Below, in pieces: positions 8,122 through 16,026 of a stretch of 64,000 nucleotides of DNA. A model generated the notes under the pieces. That model saw only the letters and a list, made by a program, of their open reading frames with translations. It made no database searches and had not been told where the DNA came from. This stretch comes from CAITSH01 sp945892985 (lineage in GTDB: Bacteria; Pseudomonadota; Gammaproteobacteria; Burkholderiales; SG8-39). The stretch lies in assembly GCA_945892985.1 (NCBI GenBank), contig CAMDDU010000004.1, positions 62,001-126,000 on the forward strand. The letters run 5' to 3'. The stretch's first letter is position 1. Every line of letters begins with the position of its first letter. Position numbers and translations under genes: made by a program.

Positions 8122-9915
8122 TCAATCTGCAGGTCCTTGCGACACGTAGCTGCCGGGGGCGGCTTCGATCACTTTGAGTTTGCCCTCGCCTGGCTGGCGG
8201 GCGGGCACTTTCGTGTCCGAAATGGACGTTATCCAACCCTGCCAGTCATTCCACCATGAGCCTTCGTGGTGCTCGGCCTGCTCCAGCCATACGTCCACCG
8301 ATTCGGGCAGTGCATCGTGCGTCCAGTAGCCATACCTGTTGGCCGCGGGCGGATTGACGATGCCGGCGATATGGCCCGAACCGCCCAACACAAAACGCGT
8401 GTTATCGCCAGCCTGGGCGAGCAGGTGTGCACCCTTGTAGGTCGATTTCCACGGGGCAATGTGATCCTCGGCGGTGGAGACAAAGTAGGCCGGCAGCTTT
8501 ATTTTACGCAAATCAATCGGGACGCCGCAAAGGGCAATACCGCCGGGCTCCTTGAGCAGATTATTGAGATACATATTGCGCAGATAAAAGCTGTGCATCG
8601 CCGCAGGCATGCGCGTTGAATCGGAATTCCAGTACAACAGGTCAAATGGGAACGGCTCCTTGCCAAGCAGGTAGTTATGAATGACAAAAGACCAGACCAG
8701 GTCATTGGCGCGCAGCAGATTGAAGGTGGCGGCCATCTCCCTTCCCTCCAGGTAACCGCGCTCATTCATTCGCTTCTCCAGCGCACCGACCTGCGCCTCG
8801 TCGATAAACACCCCCAGTTCGCCCGGAATCGAAAAATCCAGCAGCGAGACAAAAAAGCTTGCCGACGCGACACGCTTGTCTTTTTTCGCCGCCATATACG
8901 CGAGGGTCGCGCCCAGCAGCGTCCCGCCCAGGCAATAGCCGATCACATTGACATGGCGCTCACCGGTCGCCAGTGCGATGGCATCGATCGCGGCGAGCGG
9001 GCCCTCGGTCATGTAATCCTCAAATCCCTTGCCGGCGAATCTGGCGTCCGGATTGACCCAGGAGATCACGAACACCGTATGCCCCTGCGAAACCGCCCAG
9101 CGGATAAATGAGTTTTTTTCGCGCAGGTCGAGAATGTAGAACTTGTTGATCCACGGCGGCATGATCAGCAAGGGACGTTTGAATACATCCTTGGTCATGG
9201 GATCGTACTGTATGAGCTGCATCAAGTCATTCTGGAACACCACCTTGCCGGGCGTGGTCGCGACATTGACGCCAACAGCGAAGGCCTTCGGGTCGGTCAT
9301 CCGGATATGCAGCGCGCCGTCCCCGTCCCCGATATCTCCGAGCAGATTACTGAGTCCGTTCAGCAGGTTCTGTCCGCCGCTGTGCGCGGTTTCACGCAAC
9401 ACCTGCGGGTTGGTGAGCGCAAAATTGGAGGGCGCCATCGCGTCGAGGTACTGCCGGGTGAAAAAATTCACCTTTTTACGCGACTCATCCGAAAGGCCTT
9501 CCGTGTGCGCCACCGAATCCTGGATATGGCGCGATGCGATGAGATAGGATTGCTTGATATAGTCAAAAAGGAAGTGGTTCTGCCAATCCTCATCACGAAA
9601 GCGGTTGTCTCCCTTTATCGGTGAAGCAACCGGCTCGGGCACGCCTCCGGACAGCCTGGCCATGGAAAACTGCCACAGCGACATGTAGTCCCAGAACATA
9701 TTTATCTGCGTCGCTGCAATCTGGTATGGATTGGCGAACATATTGGCCGCCAGATCCATGTAGGCCTTGGCGATGCCAAATTCGTCCGGCGGCGGGGCGT
9801 TCCGATGATCTGACTGACGTTTGAGAAAATCCTCCAGGATCCGACTCGACTGGCGCGCGACATCGCCGAATACCCGGGCGAGTTCGGCCGGGTCCGGAGC
9901 AAGCGGCTGGTTCAT
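8122..9915 (-). CDS. phaC: Class I poly(3-hydroxyalkanoate) synthase
   Basis: PhaC polymerises 3-hydroxyacyl-CoA into PHA granules. The start at 9915 is set by AAGGAGA just upstream; the frame is open further upstream, but that part does not look like PhaC. The 597-residue product matches class I length (about 590). It has the N-terminal PhaC_N domain and an alpha/beta-hydrolase core with the lipase-like box GYCLGG, placing the catalytic Cys at 328. The Asp (AEDHIAPW) and His (GGSGHIAG) follow in the C-terminal third. No phaA, phaB or phasin gene adjoins it, though the thiolase at 13232 could supply acetoacetyl-CoA. A minus-strand MBL hydrolase gene precedes it. Confidence 0.96.
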   Translation of the reverse strand: MNQPLAPDPAELARVFGDVARQSSRILEDFLKRQSDHRNAPPPDEFGIAKAYMDLAANMFANPYQIAATQINMFWDYMSLWQFSMARLSGGVPEPVASPIKGDNRFRDEDWQNHFLFDYIKQSYLIASRHIQDSVAHTEGLSDESRKKVNFFTRQYLDAMAPSNFALTNPQVLRETAHSGGQNLLNGLSNLLGDIGDGDGALHIRMTDPKAFAVGVNVATTPGKVVFQNDLMQLIQYDPMTKDVFKRPLLIMPPWINKFYILDLREKNSFIRWAVSQGHTVFVISWVNPDARFAGKGFEDYMTEGPLAAIDAIALATGERHVNVIGYCLGGTLLGATLAYMAAKKDKRVASASFFVSLLDFSIPGELGVFIDEAQVGALEKRMNERGYLEGREMAATFNLLRANDLVWSFVIHNYLLGKEPFPFDLLYWNSDSTRMPAAMHSFYLRNMYLNNLLKEPGGIALCGVPIDLRKIKLPAYFVSTAEDHIAPWKSTYKGAHLLAQAGDNTRFVLGGSGHIAGIVNPPAANRYGYWTHDALPESVDVWLEQAEHHEGSWWNDWQGWITSISDTKVPARQPGEGKLKVIEAAPGSYVSQGPAD

Positions 9916-9935
9916 GGCTCTCTCCTTAAAGACTT

Positions 9936-10979
9936 CTAAACGCTGCGATAGCGTAGCACGCCCCCTGCGTCGACCTCGCGCGTGACACGGCCCTCGGCCA
10001 GCAGGTAATGAAGATGGGCCATCGCCTCGCCCATGGCGAAAAATGTCTGGTGTATATCCAGTTCGCGCCGGAACAGCGTGGTCAGCACCTCTGCCGCGCT
10101 GCGCGGTTGTGCGCACGCCTCCTCGAGTTCGCCCAGACGCAAGCGATGGTGCTCGCGCAATTGCCCAATGCGCACGTGTGTGCTGCGAAAGGGCAGTCCG
10201 TGCGAGGGCAGCGTCAGCGTTTGCACCGGCAGTTCAAGGTAGCGCTCGAGCGAATCGAGGAACTGCTTGAGCGGATTACCATCCGGATTGATGCCCCATA
10301 CGCCGACGTTGGTCGAAATGCGCGGCAGCACCATGTCACCCGAAATAAGCACCCCCAGCGCCTCACAGTAAAGCGCGGCATGCTCGGGGGCGTGGCCATA
10401 GCCGGCGATCATGCGCCAGCCATTGCCGTTGATCTCCACCACATCGCCGTCCATGATGCGCACGAATCCGACCGGAAAATCCGGGACATTGCGCGCGTAA
10501 TGATTGCCACGGGTCGCCAGTTCGGCAACGCGCGCCTCGTCCAGTCCATTTTTCCGGAACAAGGCCAGCAAGGCTTCCTGCGACGTGCCACCGCGCCCCT
10601 CGGCAATGAGGTGCGCCATCATGTACTCACCCTGAGGCATCACCAGCGGAACGTCAAATTTCTTCGTCAACCAGCCGGCAAGTCCGGCATGGTCGGGATG
10701 ATAGTGTGTGACGATGACACGCTTTACCGGTTTGCCCCCCAGCTTCGCCGCAAACACCTGCTCCCACAAATCGCGTGTCACGTCGTTGCCAATGCCACAG
10801 TCAACGATGGACCAGCCCTCGCCATCCTCAAGCAGCCACAGGTTGATGTGATCCAGGGCAAAAGGCAGCGGCATGCGCAGCCAGTGCACCCCGGGGGCGA
10901 TTTCCAGCGTCGTGCCTGGCGCAGGCGGCGTGCGTTGCGGATAATCAAACAACAGGTCTGGGGGGGCGGGTTTGGACAT
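9936..10979 (-). CDS. MBL-fold metallo-hydrolase
   Basis: A 347-residue protein from the ATG at 10979 (an upstream in-frame TTG at 10994 is less likely). It has the metallo-beta-lactamase core: the metal-binding motif THYHPDHAG at about 97-105, a later histidine in AGYGHAPEHAALY, and the Asp of LISGDMVLP. A winged-helix-like C-terminal extension follows, as in LACTB2-type hydrolases. It lies 20 bases upstream of phaC on the same strand and is probably cotranscribed with it. A thioesterase or other hydrolase role linked to PHA or acyl-CoA metabolism is an inference from position only. Confidence 0.85.
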   Translation of the reverse strand: MSKPAPPDLLFDYPQRTPPAPGTTLEIAPGVHWLRMPLPFALDHINLWLLEDGEGWSIVDCGIGNDVTRDLWEQVFAAKLGGKPVKRVIVTHYHPDHAGLAGWLTKKFDVPLVMPQGEYMMAHLIAEGRGGTSQEALLALFRKNGLDEARVAELATRGNHYARNVPDFPVGFVRIMDGDVVEINGNGWRMIAGYGHAPEHAALYCEALGVLISGDMVLPRISTNVGVWGINPDGNPLKQFLDSLERYLELPVQTLTLPSHGLPFRSTHVRIGQLREHHRLRLGELEEACAQPRSAAEVLTTLFRRELDIHQTFFAMGEAMAHLHYLLAEGRVTREVDAGGVLRYRSV

Positions 10980-11038
10980 GGGCTGGGGACGCAAGAATGG
11001 TTGAGAAGTGCCGGCGCGCGGACGGTTCGGCTAGAATC

Positions 11039-11060
11039 AGCGCAAAGTTCACTTTGCGCT
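11039..11060. promoter_or_regulatory. Perfect inverted repeat between divergent MBL/phaC and liu genes
   Basis: AGCGCAAAG and CTTTGCGCT form a 9-bp perfect inverted repeat around TTCA. Downstream, 11094-11137 holds imperfect A-rich direct repeats of the type AGGTAAAAAC / AGGCAAAAAC / GGGTGAAAAC. The site lies in the shared upstream region of the MBL-phaC pair and the liu operon, so it could be an operator. A transcript hairpin is also possible. No known regulator is assigned. Confidence 0.4.
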
Positions 11061-11185
11061 TGAATGTTCATTTTCCCAGAATTCCCGGAACCCAAGGTAA
11101 AAGGTAAAAACAAGGCAAAAACAGGGTGAAAACAAATCCCTTTAAGTGCCAAGGAACACCCGGTTTCCCCGATCACCAAGCCACC

Positions 11186-11347
11186 ATGCCCGACCACAAA
11201 ATCGAAGCCCAGACCTACACCATCAGCGAACTCGCGCGCGAATTCGACGTGACCCAGTGCGCCGACACCATGCAAGTGCGGCCGCCAAGGAACACCACGA
11301 AGAGCGCCGGTCTGTGCCGCCTGCCCCATTACCGGGGGTCCCGATGA
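11186..11347 (+). pseudogene. Remnant of a MerR-family (LiuR-like) regulator gene
   Basis: From the ATG at 11186 the first 23 codons read as a MerR DNA-binding start, with TYTISELAREFDVT matching the first helix and turn of LiuR-type regulators. The expected continuation (TxRTIRFYEDxGLL) is absent. After base 11254 the frame gives an unrelated Arg/Pro-rich stretch ending at TGA 11345-11347, overlapping the ivd ATG. The central and C-terminal regulator is missing, which points to an internal deletion. LiuR-type MerR proteins commonly head liu operons in proteobacteria, which fits this position. Confidence 0.6.
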
Positions 11348-12510
11348 CCGATTTTCCCGCACTGCGCTTTGCCCATGGCGAAGACATAGCCGCGCTGCGC
11401 GCCACCGTGCGCGACTTCGCCGTGGCCGAGATCGCGCCGCGCGCCGCCGAAATCGACCGGTCCAACCAGTTTCCGATGGACTTGTGGCACAAGATGGGCA
11501 GCCTCGGGCTGCACGGCATCACCGTCGAGGAGGAATACGGCGGCACGCCCATGGGCTACCTGGCGCACATCATCGTGATGGAAGAAATCAGCCGCGCATC
11601 CGCCGCGGTTGGTTTGTCATATGGCGCCCACTCCAACCTGTGCATCAACCAGATCCGCCGCAATGGCACGCCGGAGCAAAAGAAAAAATATCTTCCCCGG
11701 CTTATCTCCGGCGAGCATGTCGGCGCACTCGCCATGTCGGAACCGGGCGCCGGATCCGATGTGGTCAGCATGAAATTGCGCGCCGATTACAACAAGGGAA
11801 AATTCACCCTCAACGGCACCAAGATGTGGATCACCAACGGCCCGGATGCAGACACGCTGGTCGTCTATGCCAAGACCGACGCCAATGCCGGGCCCAAGGG
11901 AATCACCGCCTTTCTGATTGAAAAAGGCATGAAGGGCTTTGTCACTGCGCAAAAACTCGACAAGCTGGGCATGCGCGGCTCCAACACCTGCGAACTTATT
12001 TTCCAGGACTGCGAAGTCCCGGAGGCCAACATCCTCGGCGGCATGGGTCGCGGGGTGAACGTGTTGATGTCCGGCCTCGATTACGAGCGCGCGGTGCTCG
12101 CCGGCGGGCCGCTGGGCATCATGCAGGCCTGCCTGGATGTGGTGATCCCCTACGTGCACGAGCGCAGGCAATTCGGCCAGGCCATCGGGGAATTCCAGTT
12201 GATGCAGGGCAAGCTTGCGGATATGTACACCACCATGAGCGCCACCAAATCCTATGTCTACGCCGTGGGCCAGGCCTGCGACCGTGGCGAGGCCACGCGC
12301 AAGGACGCGGCGGGCGCGATCCTTTATTCGGCCGAGAAAGCCACCTGGATGGCCGGCGAGGCGATCCAGGCCCTGGGCGGCAATGGCTACATCAACGACT
12401 ACCCGACCGGGCGCCTGTGGCGCGATGCCAAGCTGTATGAAATCGGCGCCGGCACCTCGGAAATCCGCCGCTGGCTGATCGGCCGCGAATTATTCGGCGA
12501 GACGGCTTGA
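11344..12510 (+). CDS. ivd: Isovaleryl-CoA dehydrogenase
   Basis: An FAD enzyme that oxidises isovaleryl-CoA to 3-methylcrotonyl-CoA, the first committed step of leucine breakdown after decarboxylation. The ATG at 11344 gives a 388-residue protein of the usual size. Family motifs include the FAD-binding signature ALAMSEPGAGSDV, the MWITNGPDADTLVVYAKT stretch, and the catalytic glutamate within LDYERAVLAGGPLG (about Glu248), a position characteristic of isovaleryl-CoA dehydrogenases. The C-terminus has the GGNGYINDYPTGRLWRDAK motif. It heads a plus-strand operon with the rest of the liu pathway downstream. Confidence 0.95.
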   Translation: MTDFPALRFAHGEDIAALRATVRDFAVAEIAPRAAEIDRSNQFPMDLWHKMGSLGLHGITVEEEYGGTPMGYLAHIIVMEEISRASAAVGLSYGAHSNLCINQIRRNGTPEQKKKYLPRLISGEHVGALAMSEPGAGSDVVSMKLRADYNKGKFTLNGTKMWITNGPDADTLVVYAKTDANAGPKGITAFLIEKGMKGFVTAQKLDKLGMRGSNTCELIFQDCEVPEANILGGMGRGVNVLMSGLDYERAVLAGGPLGIMQACLDVVIPYVHERRQFGQAIGEFQLMQGKLADMYTTMSATKSYVYAVGQACDRGEATRKDAAGAILYSAEKATWMAGEAIQALGGNGYINDYPTGRLWRDAKLYEIGAGTSEIRRWLIGRELFGETA

Positions 12511-12520
12511 AGGGCACGGC

Positions 12521-13183
12521 ATGAGCATTGAAAAGCTGCTCGACAACAACCGCCTCTGGGCGGATGCCGCCGTGGCGAAAGACCCCGGGTTCTTCGCCCG
12601 GCTGACCGCACAACAGGCGCCGGCCTACCTGTGGATTGGCTGCGCCGACAGCCGCGTGCCGGCGAACGACATCGTCGGCCTGCTTCCGGGCGAGCTCTTT
12701 GTTCATCGCAACCTGGCCAATGTAGTGGTGCACACCGACCTCAACTGCCTGTCGGTGATCGAGTTCGCGGTCGACCTGCTGCATGTGAAGCACATCATTG
12801 TCTGCGGCCACTATGGCTGCAGTGGCGTGCAGGCGGCACTGGCGCGCAGTCGCATCGGCCTCTCCGACAACTGGCTGCGGCACGTGCAGGACGTGCATGA
12901 AAAACACGAGCCGGGCATGCGCAGCCTGCAAGATGCAACGCGGCGGCACGACCGCCTGTGCGAGCTCAATGTCATCGAACAGGTGATGAATGTCTGCGGC
13001 ACGACCGTGGTGCAGGACGCGTGGGCCCGCGGCGACACCCTGGAGGTTCACGGCCTGATCTACAGCCTGAAGGACGGCCGCCTGCGTGACCTTGGCCTTT
13101 GCGTCAGCGCCACCGAACAGCTGCGTGAACAATACCTGGCAGCGCTGGCGCGACTCGAACCCAGCCCCGCGGCCAAATCTTGA
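12521..13183 (+). CDS. can: Beta-class carbonic anhydrase
   Basis: Interconverts CO2 and bicarbonate. The 220-residue product carries all beta-class zinc ligands: Cys41 and Asp43 in CADSRVP, then His97 and Cys100 in GHYGC. The Asp43/Arg45 dyad is intact. It starts ten bases after ivd and lies inside the liu operon. A reasonable inference is that it supplies bicarbonate to the biotin-dependent methylcrotonyl-CoA carboxylase encoded downstream, besides general bicarbonate supply. Confidence 0.94.
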   Translation: MSIEKLLDNNRLWADAAVAKDPGFFARLTAQQAPAYLWIGCADSRVPANDIVGLLPGELFVHRNLANVVVHTDLNCLSVIEFAVDLLHVKHIIVCGHYGCSGVQAALARSRIGLSDNWLRHVQDVHEKHEPGMRSLQDATRRHDRLCELNVIEQVMNVCGTTVVQDAWARGDTLEVHGLIYSLKDGRLRDLGLCVSATEQLREQYLAALARLEPSPAAKS

Positions 13184-13231
13184 GCGCCACCACATACCCT
13201 GACCCTTATCGCAAGTGAATTGGAGGTTCCC

Positions 13232-14431
13232 ATGCTCAATGACCCGATTGTGATCATATCCGCCGCCCGCACGCCCATGGGCGCGTTTCAGGGGCAGCTC
13301 AAAGACCTTGCCGCGCCGCAACTGGGTGCCGCCGCCATTCGCGCCGCCATCGCGCGCGCTGGCGTCAAAGCTGAGGCCGTCGAGGAGGTCATCATGGGTT
13401 GCGTCTTGCCGGCGGGCCTTGGGCAGGCGCCGGCACGCCAGGCCTCGCTGGGGGCGGGGCTGCCGCTTTCAGCCGGCTGCACCACCGTCAACAAAATGTG
13501 CGGATCGGGCATGAAGGCGGCGATGCTCGCGCACGATCTGCTCGCCGCGGGCAGCAACGACATCATGGTCGCCGGCGGCATGGAATCGATGAGTAACGCC
13601 CCCTACCTGCTGCCCAAGGCACGCGGCGGCTATCGCATGGGTCACGGCCAGATCATCGACCACATGTTCTACGACGGCCTGGAGGACGCCTACATCCGTG
13701 ACGAAAAAGGCGGCGGCCGACTGATGGGCAGCTTCGCCGAAGAATGCGCCGACAGTTTCGGCTTCACCCGCGAAGCCCAGGATCGGTTCGCCATCACCTC
13801 GCTCGAACGCGCACAAAAAGCCAATAACGAAGGCAGCTTTACCTGGGAAACGACGCCCGTTTCCATCAAGGCCGGCAAGGACGAGCGCCTGATGGAAAAG
13901 GACGAGCCGCCCTTCAATGCCAAGTTCGACAAAATTCCCACGCTCAAACCGGCTTTTCGCAAGGACGGCACAATAACGGCCGCCAACGCTTCGTCCATAT
14001 CCGACGGCGCCGCGGCCCTCGTCATGATGCGCCGCTCCACCGCTGAAAAACTGGGCCTGACCCCGCTAGCGGTAATCGCAGGACACAGTACTCATGCGCA
14101 GCAACCGGCGCTGTTTACCACAGCGCCCGTGGGCGCGATCCGCAAAGTGTTTGAAAAAACCGGCTGGAGCGCGGGCAAGGTCGACCTGTATGAAATCAAC
14201 GAGGCCTTTGCCGTGGTCACCATGGCCGCCATGCAGGAGCACAAGCTGCCGCACGACAAGGTCAACATCCATGGCGGCGCCTGCGCCCTCGGCCATCCCA
14301 TCGGCGCCTCCGGCGCACGCATTCTCGTCACCCTCATCGGCGCGTTGCGCAAAACCGGCGGACGCCGCGGCGTCGCCAGCCTGTGCATAGGCGGCGGCGA
14401 GGCGACCGCCATGGCTATCGAATTGCTCTGA
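13232..14431 (+). CDS. Acetyl-CoA acetyltransferase (thiolase)
   Basis: A biosynthetic or degradative thiolase acting on acetoacetyl-CoA. I chose the ATG at 13232 because GGAGG lies just upstream; the product is 399 residues. Catalytic residues are visible: nucleophile Cys90 in NKMCGSGMKA, His in GGACALGHPIGASG and Cys in LCIGGGEATA. Within this operon it would cleave acetoacetyl-CoA from leucine catabolism, or in reverse feed the PHA synthase encoded at 8122-9915. It is followed by simple repeats and a dead acyl-CoA dehydrogenase gene. Confidence 0.94.
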   Translation: MLNDPIVIISAARTPMGAFQGQLKDLAAPQLGAAAIRAAIARAGVKAEAVEEVIMGCVLPAGLGQAPARQASLGAGLPLSAGCTTVNKMCGSGMKAAMLAHDLLAAGSNDIMVAGGMESMSNAPYLLPKARGGYRMGHGQIIDHMFYDGLEDAYIRDEKGGGRLMGSFAEECADSFGFTREAQDRFAITSLERAQKANNEGSFTWETTPVSIKAGKDERLMEKDEPPFNAKFDKIPTLKPAFRKDGTITAANASSISDGAAALVMMRRSTAEKLGLTPLAVIAGHSTHAQQPALFTTAPVGAIRKVFEKTGWSAGKVDLYEINEAFAVVTMAAMQEHKLPHDKVNIHGGACALGHPIGASGARILVTLIGALRKTGGRRGVASLCIGGGEATAMAIELL

Positions 14432-14435
14432 AAGT

Positions 14436-14592
14436 CGGGGAATGGCTAATGGTGAATAGGGAATGGGAAATGGGGAATAGAAAATGGTAAAGCCCGGACA
14501 TCAAATGCCCCCACCTACCCGTTCCCGATTCACCATTCACTATTCACCATTTCCCATTTCCCATTTCCCATTTCCCGTTCACCTTTTACCGT
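14436..14592. repeat. Inverted pair of simple heptamer-type repeats
   Basis: The left part repeats variants of GGTGAATAGGGAATGGGAAA. The right part, about 14527-14590, repeats TTTCCCA four times together with CACCATTCACTATTCACCA, the complement of the same unit. The two blocks face each other across about 40 bases and could fold into a long imperfect hairpin. They fill the gap after the thiolase gene. This looks like replication slippage plus inversion rather than a mobile element. Confidence 0.7.
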
Positions 14593-14597
14593 AACCC

Positions 14598-14786
14598 ATG
14601 CAGCTCAGTCCAGAACAGGAAATGATTCGCGACGCCATCCCGATCCACGGCGGCTAGGGCTAGGTCAACGACGTCCCGGTAGGGCGGATCTACCGCGATG
14701 TTAGAGTGTGCTAAATATATGAGGGTGCCAGCGACATTCAACGATTGGTCATAGGGCGCGCCATCGCCAGCCAGGCCGGTTCATAA
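14598..14786 (+). pseudogene. Acyl-CoA dehydrogenase remnant with three in-frame stops
   Basis: The frame from ATG 14598 reads MQLSPEQEMIRDAI, the usual N-terminus of an acyl-CoA dehydrogenase, then jumps in frame to the C-terminal signature IHGG*G*VNDVPVGRIYRDVRVC*IYEGASDIQR (joined here from consecutive parts), ending at TAA 14784-14786. The internal stops are TAG at 14655 and 14661, where the family has Tyr, and TAA at 14712. About 300 codons are missing in the middle. The gene is plainly dead. Confidence 0.85.
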
Positions 14787-14797
14787 GGAGCGACGAC

Positions 14798-15400
14798 ATG
14801 CCGCAAGTAATCGATTTTTATTTTGATTTTTCCTCGCCCTACGGCTACATCGCCAGCCAAAAGGTAGAGGCACTGGCGGCCAGGCACGGGCGCAGCGTCA
14901 CCTGGCGACCCATCCTGCTCGGTGCGGTGATGAAGATCACCGGCGGCGCGCCGCTGCCCGGCATTCCACTCAAGGGCGATTACGCAAGGCATGATTTTGC
15001 CCGCAGCGCGAAATTCCACGGCGTGGACTACCGCCTGCCCACGGCCTTCCCGATTGCATCGCAAGCCCCGGCACGCGCATTTTACTGGCTCAACCAGCAC
15101 GATCCGCTGCGCGCCAAGGCGCTCGCCGCCGCGCTCTATCACGCCTATTTCGTCGACGACATCAACATCTCCAATCCAGAAGACACCATCGCGGTGAGCG
15201 CGAAATTCGGCCTCGACGCCGAAAAGCTTCGCGCCGCGCTGAACGATCCCGCCATCAAGGATGCGGTGAAAAACGAGGTGGATGCGGCAATCGGGCTCGG
15301 CGTGTTCGGCTCACCCTACATCATCGTGGACGGCGAGCCCTTCTGGGGTGCGGACCGCTTGGATCAAATCGACAAATGGCTGGAAACGGGGGGATGGTGA
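14798..15400 (+). CDS. DsbA-fold 2-hydroxychromene-2-carboxylate isomerase family protein
   Basis: A 200-residue cytoplasmic protein of the HCCA isomerase / kappa-GST family. Recognised features are the N-terminal YFDFSSPYGYIASQ, where a conserved Ser binds glutathione, and the C-terminal GVFGSPYIIVDGEPFWGADR. No CxxC is present, as expected. AAGGAG lies eight bases before the ATG. HCCA isomerase itself acts in naphthalene breakdown; no such pathway is visible here, so the substrate is probably another glutathione- or CoA-linked compound. It sits in the liu operon and overlaps the next gene by a few bases. Confidence 0.88.
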   Translation: MPQVIDFYFDFSSPYGYIASQKVEALAARHGRSVTWRPILLGAVMKITGGAPLPGIPLKGDYARHDFARSAKFHGVDYRLPTAFPIASQAPARAFYWLNQHDPLRAKALAAALYHAYFVDDINISNPEDTIAVSAKFGLDAEKLRAALNDPAIKDAVKNEVDAAIGLGVFGSPYIIVDGEPFWGADRLDQIDKWLETGGW

Positions 15401-15996
15401 GCGCTATCAAACGTCTTTGTGTTTTTTGCGGCTCCAACAGCGGCGCCAGTCCGGCCTATGAAGCGGCGGCGCGCGCCATGGGTCAGGCCTTGGCCCGTCG
15501 CGGCATCACGCTGGTCTACGGCGGCGGCAATATCGGGCTAATGGGGGCGATCGGCGACGCCGTCATGGCCGCCGGCGGAGAGGCCATCGGCATTATTCCC
15601 GAAGCCCTGATGCGCAAAGAGCACGGCCATCGCGGCATTACCGAATTGCGCGTGGTCAAGTCCATGCACGAGCGCAAGGCCATGATGGCCGACCTCGTCG
15701 ACGGCTTTATCGCCATGCCCGGCGGCTACGGCACCCTCGAGGAGTACTGCGAGGTGCTGACCTGGACGCAACTGGGGTTTCACCGCAAGCCCTGCGGCCT
15801 GCTCAACGTGGCCGGATTCTACGACCCGCTACTGGCCTTTTTTGACCGTGCCACCGAGCAGCAATTCGTGCGCGTGGAACACCGCCCCCTGGTGCTGGCC
15901 GAGACCGACCCGGATACGCTCATAGAACGTATGAGCGCGTGGGAACCGCCGCCGGTGCAGAAATGGTTTGCGAAAAAAGCCGAAGATCCGCGCTGA
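15394..15996 (+). CDS. LOG family / TIGR00730 Rossmann-fold protein
   Basis: A 200-residue protein with the LOG-family signature MPGGYGTLEEYCEVLTWTQ and an N-terminal VYGGGNIGLMG nucleotide-binding loop. Proteins of this family hydrolyse the ribosyl bond of nucleoside monophosphates (cytokinin riboside 5'-monophosphate phosphoribohydrolase); many are misannotated as lysine decarboxylase. The ATG at 15394 overlaps the preceding stop; an earlier in-frame ATG at 15376 is also possible. Its place in the liu operon has no evident metabolic reason. Confidence 0.88.
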   Translation: MVSAIKRLCVFCGSNSGASPAYEAAARAMGQALARRGITLVYGGGNIGLMGAIGDAVMAAGGEAIGIIPEALMRKEHGHRGITELRVVKSMHERKAMMADLVDGFIAMPGGYGTLEEYCEVLTWTQLGFHRKPCGLLNVAGFYDPLLAFFDRATEQQFVRVEHRPLVLAETDPDTLIERMSAWEPPPVQKWFAKKAEDPR

Positions 15997-16026
15997 ACCA
16001 GGCCCTGACAGCAGACCAATACCACC

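Noticed and set aside
9916..10116. Upstream extension of PhaC to a 664-residue protein
   Set aside because: The ATG at 9915 has AAGGAGA in place, and the added residues overlap the MBL gene and do not resemble PhaC.
14655..14714. Stop-codon recoding (TAG as Tyr) in the dehydrogenase remnant
   Set aside because: The gene also lacks some 300 central codons, and TAG and TAA act as ordinary stops or are absent in the intact genes around it.
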